NCBI GenBank assembly: GCA_964629225.1
Contig: CAZVQC010000016.1
Span: forward strand, 1-46,935
Source: RUG14199 sp964629225
GTDB taxonomy: Bacteria > Bacillota > Clostridia > Oscillospirales > CAG-272
DNA length: 46,935 nucleotides
Direction of reading: 5' to 3'
A program made the position numbers and the translations under genes. Positions 32,644 to 38,457 of this stretch are shown one piece after another. Under the pieces are notes generated by a model. That model saw only the letters and a list, made by a program, of their open reading frames with translations, ran no database searches and was not told the DNA's origin. Every line of letters begins with the position of its first letter. Within the stretch, counting starts at the first letter, position 1.

Positions 32644-33522
32644 TCAGTCCTCCCCCATATCTTTCTTGACGGATGCCTCAACTGCGGAATACATTCCGGA
32701 AACGTAGGCGTTGAAAACGGACTCCTCCGTCAATTCCTCACGGCTCGGTACCTCCATTTCCATCATCCGATACAATTCCAGCATCTCGTCCACCTGTGCC
32801 ACGGCGGAATCCACGTCCACGGAAACGCCCCACTCCTCGCAGAATGCCACCGCAAGCCAGCTCTGCTTCTGCTTCTCAAGTATGGCATCTCGGAGCTCCT
32901 CAAGGGAAGGCTCCTCCATTCCCGCGGCGAGATATTCTCCTAAAAGAGCATCCTTGTTGTCCTTCACGTAGGCATCAAGTTCATCCCCGTCGTAGGTGAA
33001 GGTGCTCCTTTTCATCATCTCACCGACGATGTAATAAGTCGCCTCCTTCGCCTTTTCAAAGCGCATTTCCGCCAGCATCTTCTTGCTCACATAGTCCCGG
33101 TATGCCGAGACCGTAGTAACGCCTTCAATACCAATGGAAGCTATCAGTTCGTCATTTATCTCGGCGGGTATCGGATGAACGCTTCCCGTAACGGTAAGAC
33201 GAACGCCCTCACCGAATATCTCCGTATCAAACGAATCTCCGATCGCCTTTCCCACAACGACAGACACTGCCGCCTCTGCACCGGGCATCTCCATTCCGGT
33301 AAAAAGAAGCACCTCACGCCCGTCAGCCAAAGGACCTCCTTCGGCACGCAAGTGAGCAATGTCTCCCACAGTCACCCGGTCCGCCTCGGTCATCCTTGCA
33401 TAACGTGCGGAAAGCCTCCGAAGATCACTCTCCACAGCACCTGCATCCAAAGCCACTTTAAGGAACCCCTTCGGCAGCTCAATATCCTTCGGCAGGCACA
33501 GCTTATCCACTCTACCTTTCAT
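32644..33522 (-). CDS. Trigger-factor-like protein without the ribosome-binding domain
   Basis: A 292-aa protein starting at ATG 33522 behind GGAAGGA. Residues about 45-120 resemble an FKBP-type peptidyl-prolyl isomerase domain of trigger factor (VTVGDIAHLRAEG..., GKAIGDSFDTEIFGEGVRLTVTGSVHPIPAEINDELIASIG), and the rest is a long helical C-terminal chaperone-like arm (EAYRD-type helices, EKQKQSWLAVAFCEEWGVSVD). The N-terminal ribosome-docking domain with its GFR signature is absent, so it is a truncated trigger-factor relative, perhaps a dedicated chaperone. It is the first gene of the unit with thioredoxin, FTR-like protein and lipoprotein. Functional assignment beyond family resemblance is inference. 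Confidence 0.75.
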   Translation of the reverse strand: MKGRVDKLCLPKDIELPKGFLKVALDAGAVESDLRRLSARYARMTEADRVTVGDIAHLRAEGGPLADGREVLLFTGMEMPGAEAAVSVVVGKAIGDSFDTEIFGEGVRLTVTGSVHPIPAEINDELIASIGIEGVTTVSAYRDYVSKKMLAEMRFEKAKEATYYIVGEMMKRSTFTYDGDELDAYVKDNKDALLGEYLAAGMEEPSLEELRDAILEKQKQSWLAVAFCEEWGVSVDVDSAVAQVDEMLELYRMMEMEVPSREELTEESVFNAYVSGMYSAVEASVKKDMGED

Positions 33523-33575
33523 TTTCTATTCCTTCCAAAAACAAGCCCCCATGAGCCTTTTTACTAACTACTTGA

Positions 33576-33604
33576 ATTCTACCATATCATTATAATAAAA
33601 GCAA
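33576..33604 (-). promoter_or_regulatory. Likely promoter of the chaperone/thioredoxin unit
   Basis: Minus strand TTGCTT (33604-33599), 17-nt spacer, TAGAAT (33581-33576). An overlapping alternative is TTGCGT-17-TATAAT slightly upstream. Both read toward the gene starting at 33522. Confidence 0.6.
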
Positions 33605-33757
33605 CACCAAAACGCAAAATACCGAAAGAATTATGTGGGGAACCTCCCTACTCCACCACAGTATCAAAAAAGAAAACGGAGAATGGAAAACTCCGGAACA
33701 CAACCTCAACTGACAAGAACCGACGGGACACGTTCCCAAAATATCGAAAAAATCCGG

Positions 33758-33786
33758 TTGACAAATCCGATAAGATGTGGTATTAT
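33758..33786 (+). promoter_or_regulatory. Promoter upstream of the tRNA-Ser locus
   Basis: TTGACA (33758-33763), 17-nt spacer, TATTAT (33781-33786). It is the only convincing promoter for the tRNA-Ser locus, leaving a leader of about 340 nt that includes both copies of the 112-bp repeat. Confidence 0.85.
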
Positions 33787-33841
33787 AACGAGGTACGGAT
33801 AATTTTGATCGGTCGTCTTTCAAAAATACGCTGTCATGAGA

Positions 33842-34153
33842 GACAGCGCCTTAGTTGCAACAGGACATAACGAGGCGGAGCCGAGGATAATTTAATAGCG
33901 AGTGTTCTGCTCCATCTTTTGGAGCCGACATATTCGGAGGGTTATCGAAGTGGGGACGTTTCCGAGCGCTGCCGGCGGCAGATGCAGCGAGGAAAAAGGA
34001 GTGGCCGCAACTTAGGCGGTGGCGAGTGAGTTCCGAACGATGACAGCGCCTTAGTTGCAACAGGACATAACGAGGCGGAGCCGAGGAAAATTTAATAGCG
34101 AGTGTTCTGCTCCATCTTTTGGAGCCGACATATTCGGAGGGTTATCGAAGTGG
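33842..34153 (+). repeat. Duplicated 112-bp leader including the 5' end of tRNA-Ser
   Basis: Bases 33842-33953 match 34042-34153 with one mismatch (T33888/A34088), offset 200 bp. Each copy ends with the first 18 nt of tRNA-Ser (GGAGGGTTATCGAAGTGG); only the second runs on into a full tRNA. The motif CATAACGAGGCGG appears in both copies and again inside the tRNA (34155-34167), and a shorter version (ATAACGAGG...GGATAATTT) sits at the promoter near 33785. Bases 33954-34041 are unique and contain a CTGCCG/CGGCAG hairpin. Confidence 0.93.
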
Positions 34154-34224
34154 TCATAACGAGGCGGTCTTGAAAACCGTTTGTCTTCACGGACACGTGG
34201 GTTCGAATCCCACACCCTCCGCCA
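34136..34224 (+). tRNA. tRNA-Ser(UGA)
   Basis: Acceptor stem GGAGGGT (34136-34142) pairs with ACCCTCC (34214-34220), discriminator G, and CCA is encoded (34222-34224). The anticodon loop CTTGAAA carries TGA within the GCGGT/ACCGT stem. A long variable arm (TTTGTCTTCACGGACAC) and the T-loop GTTCGAATC are typical of a class II serine tRNA. It reads UCA (and related UCN) codons. Confidence 0.96.
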
Positions 34225-34227
34225 CGA

Positions 34228-34252
34228 AGCCCCGATCTTTCGGGGCTTTTTT
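34228..34252 (+). terminator. Intrinsic terminator after tRNA-Ser
   Basis: Stem AGCCCCGA (34228-34235) / TCGGGGCT (34240-34247) with loop TCTT and six Ts (34247-34252). It begins 4 nt after the CCA end. Confidence 0.95.
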
Positions 34253-34272
34253 AACGAATAAGGAAGTTAACA

Positions 34273-34656
34273 ATGGATAAAAAACAGGACCCAAAAGAGC
34301 GCCCAATCGTTGCGTTTTGGAACAAACACAAAAAGAAAATTGCCATTGCGACCGGAATAGCCGGTACTGTAGGTATCACTTTTTTAGGCGCTCTTGGCGT
34401 GAAATACTATTGGAATTCTTCTTCGTTTGAAAGGTGGTTTAAGAAAGCCCCATTGGATGAGCTGAAAACAGTGAGAGGAAACATTCATTCGGAATACTTG
34501 AATCATGCTGTCAATGACGAATACCGCGAATCCTTATGGAACTTAATGTCGAGATTGGACAGAAAGATCAGCGACCTTGAATGGACAGGCAAAACGTATT
34601 CCGGACCGGCATACCACCGAGAACACGGTTTTAACTTGTATAAGCCCGATCAATAG
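34273..34656 (+). CDS. Small single-pass membrane protein, unknown
   Basis: A 127-aa protein with a charged N-terminus (MDKKQDPKERPIVAFWNKHKKK), one hydrophobic helix at about residues 23-46 (IAIATGIAGTVGITFLGALGV) and a soluble C-terminal domain of about 80 residues with helical, charged sequence ending LYKPDQ. A ribosome site AAGGAAG precedes the ATG. The start is 20 nt after the tRNA-Ser terminator with no separate promoter visible, so expression would depend on read-through. The family is not recognised. Its codon choices (more AT-rich, TCG/TTC) look different from the neighbouring housekeeping genes, and it borders the accessory island, so horizontal acquisition is possible. Confidence 0.7.
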   Translation: MDKKQDPKERPIVAFWNKHKKKIAIATGIAGTVGITFLGALGVKYYWNSSSFERWFKKAPLDELKTVRGNIHSEYLNHAVNDEYRESLWNLMSRLDRKISDLEWTGKTYSGPAYHREHGFNLYKPDQ

Positions 34657-34801
34657 GCTAAGGCACAGTCCCACTAAGGTTGTTTATTCCGAGCGAAATG
34701 CCGGACGAGCAAAAAATATTGCTCACCAACTTCAAAAATATCACTCACCGGCTTCTCAAAATGTTGCTCAAGAGCTGCTAAGTGAAATTTCTCGATCCTA
34801 C
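34657..34801. other. Spacer with TTGCTCAC repeats next to the island
   Basis: No gene. It contains three 22-23-bp units with core ATATTGCTCA (34716-34725), ATATCACTCA (34738-34747) and ATGTTGCTCA (34761-34770), followed by AAGTGAA. Two similar units (TATTGCTCAC at 36726-36735 and 36749-36758, then AAGTGAA) precede the other folD copy in the same orientation. Confidence 0.7.
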
Positions 34802-34987
34802 GCCGACACAACAAAGCCCCCACCGCTGTTGCGGTGGGGGCACTGTATTTCGGGCTGCTTGTTCTGCCGTGATGCTCAGAGGCTCTGAGCGAAGCATTTT
34901 CTCTCGGCGGCGGTAACGAGGTGCTCCATCAGCACCGTACCGGTGACGGCACCTACTCCGCCGGGCACGGAAGTTATGGCATCAACG
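34802..34987 (+). repeat. Left copy of the folD 3'-end direct repeat
   Basis: 186 bp matching 36801-36986 with three differences (34853, 34971, 34981), offset 1999 bp. It contains a copy of the folD terminator (34816-34841) and the last 37 codons or so of folD. Similarity fades from 34988 to about 35010. The two copies flank the HipA-like kinase gene. Confidence 0.97.
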
Positions 34988-35010
34988 GTCTCCCTCGCCC
35001 GAGGGAAGAC
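34876..35010 (-). pseudogene. folD 3' fragment (C-terminal remnant)
   Basis: The minus strand encodes a folD C-terminus (VDAITSVPGGVGAVTGTVLM... to FAQSL) almost identical to the intact folD at 36875. Upstream residues (NNVFPRARET) still resemble the intact protein (DAVFSQVEGI) but then diverge. There is no start codon or ribosome site of its own. It is a displaced or imported 3' end marking the island boundary. Confidence 0.9.
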
Positions 35011-35012
35011 AT

Positions 35013-35210
35013 TGTTTGTCGGTGTCGCTTCGAACATTATTAAGATGTTCCTCAACATTGACAAAGCGGATACCGTTCACATCCGGCGTTTTTCCGCAAT
35101 AGATAACGTATTTGCCCTCGATCTTGCCGAAGTGATCCCTCCCCTGTCTGAACCGACACCGGTCAGGCACCGGTCATGGAATGGGAGTCTCCCATTCTCA
35201 CGCCACCCGC
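35013..35210. other. Island interior without a clear gene
   Basis: On the minus strand a short protein-like frame (GRDHFGKIEGKYVIYCGKTP...) runs toward the folD fragment but lacks a ribosome site and ends quickly. It may be a decayed gene fragment. Nothing else is supportable. Confidence 0.4.
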
Positions 35211-35247
35211 ATAACCTATTGACTTTTGCAAAAAAATAGGTTATAAT
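35211..35247 (+). promoter_or_regulatory. Promoter of the HipA-like gene overlapped by a palindromic operator
   Basis: TTGACT (35219-35224), 17-nt spacer, TATAAT (35242-35247). A perfect 10-bp inverted repeat, ATAACCTATT (35211-35220) and AATAGGTTAT (35235-35244) with a 14-bp gap, covers the start of the -35 box and part of the -10 box, where a dimeric repressor would block polymerase. Confidence 0.8.
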
Positions 35248-35292
35248 TGATCCGACACACACAGGTAAATATTCAAAAGCGAGGGTGAGGAT

Positions 35293-36672
35293 ATGAACAG
35301 TATCACAGAACAGATAGCTCTGTTGGAGAAGGAGCTGTCGACCTGTCCAAACGGATATATATCCCGTAAAATGATCAACGGAAAAGAGCGCTTCTACTAT
35401 CAATGGACCGAAGAGGGCAAACTGAAAAGCAAATATATCAAGGCAGACGAGCTTGAACAGGTACGCACTTTGGTCGAACGGCGCAAAGCGCTCCAAGAAA
35501 AATTGAAAGAGCTGAGGTTCACGCCCGAGGGAATACAAAGCGGCAATCTCAGACGAAAGGCGGTGCGAAATATGCAAAGCATTACGGGAACTCTCATGTC
35601 GGAGGACCGTCCCATAGCAACCGTAAAGAACGGCATTATCACCGGATCGGACGATGCTCTCCTTCCTTTGTACCTCAAACGGACAAAGGATGTGGAAGGA
35701 TGGATCGCCTCTCGTGCCATTGATCCTCACAGGACAAATTCGAGGCTCTTGAAAAAAGCACTTCGACTTCGCACTACGGATGATGTTCAGACCGCACTTG
35801 CGGTAAGTGCGGCGACGGTAACAGACTGCTATTGGTTCAAGCCGGAGGGATCGACTGCCGTATACGAGGACATCCGTTTTAAGGAAAACTACTTCGATCA
35901 ACTCGCCCTCCGCGGCGATCCCGACAGTTTCTCGCGAAAGCCCTCAAGGACCCCCGAACTGACTAACACGGGCAGCTTCGAGAAATGCTGGAAACTCATC
36001 GACGGCAAATGGTGGATGTATAAGAACGGCAATGAAAAAGAGCTTTTCTCGGAACTGTTCATCTGCAAGTTGGGTGAAAAGCTCGGACTCAATATGGCGC
36101 ACTACGAAATGGACGGCGAATATATTCGGTCAACGGATTTTACAAACGGAGCCTCCGTCAACTTTGAGCCGATACGATCTCTCGTGGACGATGATGAGGA
36201 TTACGAGAACTGCTTCAACGTTCTGAAGGCAATATCACCGAAGATCGCACGGCAATATCTCATTCTGATCTGGATGGACTCAGTCTGCTACAACATGGAT
36301 CGGCATACCGAGAATTTCGGTCTGCTCCGTGATGTAGAGACGGGGGCGATCCTGTCACTCGCGCCCAACTATGATAATAATATCGCACTCATAGCAAAGG
36401 GATATCCCTCGAAGGTGAGCAGGATCGGTGACGGATTGATCCGTTTTCTCAGCGAACTCATACAGAACTGCGAAGAGGCGCGTGAGATGTATCGCCGGAT
36501 GGATCTGCCGGAGATCACGGCAGATGTTATCGACGAGTGTTTGAATGAGATCCCCATCGAGGTCGACCGTGATTTTATCCGTGACTTTATTATGAACGGA
36601 CAAAAAATTATCCGAGAGATCATCGACACGGGTGAAGGAGCATCCGAAAGCGAAGATAGGGAAAGTAATTAA
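35293..36672 (+). CDS. HipA-like protein kinase with an extra N-terminal module
   Basis: A 459-aa protein. The C-terminal half (about residues 200-420) is a HipA-type kinase fold: NGNEKELFSELFICKLGEKLGL, catalytic Asp336 and Asn341 in NMDRHTENFGLLRD, and the metal-binding Asp361 in LAPNYDNNIAL. HipA kinases phosphorylate targets such as glutamyl-tRNA synthetase and are normally held in check by a HipB DNA-binding antitoxin. Here the N-terminus (residues 16-70, YISRKMINGKERFYYQW, then SKYIKADELEQV and a charged helix) resembles the DUF6788 type. No HipB-like gene is adjacent. GTGAGG precedes the ATG. It has its own promoter with a palindrome and lies between duplicated folD ends, which suggests an acquired module. 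Confidence 0.85.
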   Translation: MNSITEQIALLEKELSTCPNGYISRKMINGKERFYYQWTEEGKLKSKYIKADELEQVRTLVERRKALQEKLKELRFTPEGIQSGNLRRKAVRNMQSITGTLMSEDRPIATVKNGIITGSDDALLPLYLKRTKDVEGWIASRAIDPHRTNSRLLKKALRLRTTDDVQTALAVSAATVTDCYWFKPEGSTAVYEDIRFKENYFDQLALRGDPDSFSRKPSRTPELTNTGSFEKCWKLIDGKWWMYKNGNEKELFSELFICKLGEKLGLNMAHYEMDGEYIRSTDFTNGASVNFEPIRSLVDDDEDYENCFNVLKAISPKIARQYLILIWMDSVCYNMDRHTENFGLLRDVETGAILSLAPNYDNNIALIAKGYPSKVSRIGDGLIRFLSELIQNCEEAREMYRRMDLPEITADVIDECLNEIPIEVDRDFIRDFIMNGQKIIREIIDTGEGASESEDRESN

Positions 36673-36682
36673 ACTTCGGTTT

Positions 36683-36706
36683 TATACCCCTTTGTCAAGG
36701 GGTATA
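36683..36706 (+). terminator. Hairpin after the HipA-like gene
   Basis: A 10-bp perfect stem TATACCCCTT/AAGGGGTATA with loop TGTC begins 10 nt after the stop. It is followed by a tandem pair of GGGGTATAATT (36699-36709 and 36710-36720). No T-run, so terminator strength is uncertain; the tandem copies also resemble -10 boxes. Confidence 0.6.
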
Positions 36707-36800
36707 ATTGGGGTATAATTAATAGTATTGCTCACCAAGTCCCGGAAATATTGCTCACTTACTTTCCAAAGCACCTCTAAGTGAAGGCTCTCCGTCTACC

Positions 36801-36986
36801 GCCGACACAACAAAGCCCCCACCGCTGTTGCGGTGGGGGCACTGTATTTCGTGCTGCTTGTTCTGCCGTGATGCTCAGAGGCTCTGAGCGAAGCATTTTC
36901 TCTCGGCGGCGGTAACGAGGTGCTCCATCAGCACCGTACCGGTGACGGCACCTACTCCGCCGGGCACGGGAGTTATGGCGTCAACG
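36801..36986 (+). repeat. Right copy of the folD 3'-end direct repeat
   Basis: This copy is continuous with the intact folD gene and its terminator. It is preceded by TTGCTCAC units at 36726 and 36749, as the left copy is. Confidence 0.97.
36815..36840 (-). terminator. folD terminator
   Basis: GCCCCCACCGC/GCGGTGGGGGC stem with a 4-nt loop; on the minus strand it is followed by TTTGTTGTG. An identical hairpin occurs in the left repeat at 34816-34841. Confidence 0.85.
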
Positions 36987-37765
36987 ATCCCCTCCACTTG
37001 AGAGAAGACCGCATCTCCCGCCATTCCGCCCTTTCCCTTGGGAGTTATCTTCTCCGGGTCATAATTCATTGAGACGTCGATCACCGTCTGCCCCGCACTT
37101 ACAAAGTCTCCGGTGAGGCTTCCGAGAGCACCTGCCGCAGTCACTATTATGTCGGCGCTCTTCGTTATCTCGGCAAGATCACGGGTCTTGGTGTGGCAGA
37201 CCGTCACCGTGGCATTCTTTGCAAGAAGCATCATCGCCACGGGCTTTCCCACCACAAGACTCCTTCCGATGACTACCGCCCTCTTTCCCTCACACCCGAT
37301 ACCGTAGTAGTCAAGCATCCGAATGCAAGCCTCCGGCGTACAGGGGGCAAATCCCAAGGGCTTTCCTTCAAACACCCCCGCCATGGAAAGATCGGTCATG
37401 CAGTCCACGTCCTTTTCGGGGCGTAGCCGGTTGCAGATCTCACTCTCGTATTTTTTCAGATGGCCGGGAAGGGGACGGAACATAAGTACCCCGTCAATGC
37501 TCTCATCCGAGTTGACACCGTCGATAACGGAGATGATCTCCTCCCTTGTAACGTTCCGGTCAAGCACGTATTTCACCACGTGAGCGCCTATCTCCGAGGC
37601 ACGTTTCTCCGCTCCCCTCTCATAGGAAAGGTCGGAGGGCTCCTCGCCGCACCGGATCACGGCAAGCTTCACTCCCTTGCCCTTTTCCCTCAGTGCCGCC
37701 ACACGGTCAACGAGAGCACTCATCATTTCTCCGGTCACTTCTTTTGCAGTCAAAATTCTTGCCAT
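36875..37765 (-). CDS. folD: Bifunctional methylenetetrahydrofolate dehydrogenase / methenyl-THF cyclohydrolase
   Basis: FolD interconverts 5,10-methylene-THF, methenyl-THF and 10-formyl-THF. The 296-aa frame starts MARILTAKEVTGEMMSAL behind GAGGGAG. It has the substrate-binding pattern S-x-x-Y...K (SDLSYERGAEKRASEIG), a KDVDCMTDLS segment where many homologs have KDVDGF, the Rossmann GRSLVVGKPVAMML, and the C-terminal PGGVGAVTGTVLMEHL. It lies 13 nt downstream of fchA in the same transcript. The last codons and terminator are duplicated at 34802-34987. Since fchA also supplies cyclohydrolase activity, FolD here may act mainly as dehydrogenase. Confidence 0.96.
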   Translation of the reverse strand: MARILTAKEVTGEMMSALVDRVAALREKGKGVKLAVIRCGEEPSDLSYERGAEKRASEIGAHVVKYVLDRNVTREEIISVIDGVNSDESIDGVLMFRPLPGHLKKYESEICNRLRPEKDVDCMTDLSMAGVFEGKPLGFAPCTPEACIRMLDYYGIGCEGKRAVVIGRSLVVGKPVAMMLLAKNATVTVCHTKTRDLAEITKSADIIVTAAGALGSLTGDFVSAGQTVIDVSMNYDPEKITPKGKGGMAGDAVFSQVEGIVDAITPVPGGVGAVTGTVLMEHLVTAAERKCFAQSL

Positions 37766-37778
37766 ACCGTCTCCCTCC

Positions 37779-38399
37779 TCAATTTAAAAGTCCCGAAAGA
37801 ACAGAGTCGAATACCGACTCCGCCTCTCTCTTTCCGTCCTTAAGCAGTTCAAGACAACGGCCGTTGATCTCTCTTGCCCGTTCTCGGTCACTGAGACACC
37901 GAGTGTTAATAAAAACGTTGAGGGAAGCGCATCTCATAGAAGCAAGTGCAGCCTCGGCAGCGCACCCCGCATCCGACACCGCCAGCCGAGAACCTTTTTT
38001 TGCCAGTTCTCCGGAGACGGTCACCACTTCATATGCAAGTTCCATTATCCGAAGGGGTGCCGCCAGCGCCCCAATGGAGGCCCCGTCTATCACCGACTGA
38101 CGCATCGGATCCTCCTTCGGGATCGAATATGCCGCCGCCAAGGGGAGAAAACCCTTTTCGTCGGCCTCCACTTGGGACAGAAGCTCTTCCTTCAGCCTCT
38201 CGCATTCGGCTCTTAATTCCCGCATCCGCTCTTCCACCTCAAGATACTTCTTCTTTCCCACGGTGAGGGATGCCACCATTGCGCCGAGAGCTGCTGCGAG
38301 AGACCCTATCAAAGCCGCCGCACCGCCCCCTCCCGGAGCGGGATCGGAGGATGCCAGAGCCGCCGCGAATTCACGGCAGGAAGCATTTGTCATATCCAT
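37779..38399 (-). CDS. fchA: Methenyl-THF cyclohydrolase / formimino-THF cyclodeaminase family protein
   Basis: An all-helical folate enzyme of the FTCD_C/FchA family. It shows the N-terminal PAPGGGGAAALIGSLAAALGAMVASLTVGKKKY signature region, here split by position as residues 20-50, and the later KEDP and PLRIMELA helices. The start is uncertain: ATG 38399 (MDMTNASCREF) fits family length (206 aa) but lacks a good ribosome site; GTG 38429 has AAGGAAAG upstream but lies inside the hairpin at 38413-38438. Pairing with folD favours a role in C1 metabolism (FchA) over histidine breakdown. The damaged fhs at 45523 belongs to the same pathway. Confidence 0.88.
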   Translation of the reverse strand: MDMTNASCREFAAALASSDPAPGGGGAAALIGSLAAALGAMVASLTVGKKKYLEVEERMRELRAECERLKEELLSQVEADEKGFLPLAAAYSIPKEDPMRQSVIDGASIGALAAPLRIMELAYEVVTVSGELAKKGSRLAVSDAGCAAEAALASMRCASLNVFINTRCLSDRERAREINGRCLELLKDGKREAESVFDSVLSGLLN

Positions 38400-38412
38400 T
38401 TTTATATCCGCG

Positions 38413-38438
38413 AAAACGCCGGCATTCACCGGCGTTTT
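38413..38438. terminator. Symmetric hairpin between the DUF4838 gene and fchA
   Basis: AAAACGCCGG (38413-38422) / CCGGCGTTTT (38429-38438), a 10-bp perfect stem with A- and T-tracts. It lies 20 nt after the DUF4838 stop on the minus strand and likely ends that transcript; it could also regulate fchA translation. Confidence 0.8.
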
Positions 38439-38457
38439 CTTTCCTTGTTACCGTCTT

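Noticed and set aside
33842..33960. Second tRNA gene in the first leader copy
   Set aside because: Only the first 18 nt match tRNA-Ser; no anticodon or T-arm can be folded after it.
34982..35170. 62-codon minus-strand gene in the island
   Set aside because: No ribosome site and it runs into the folD fragment; kept only as a possible remnant.
34715..36760. CRISPR array suggested by 22-23-bp repeats
   Set aside because: Units are contiguous without spacers, too few and divergent, and no cas genes are present.
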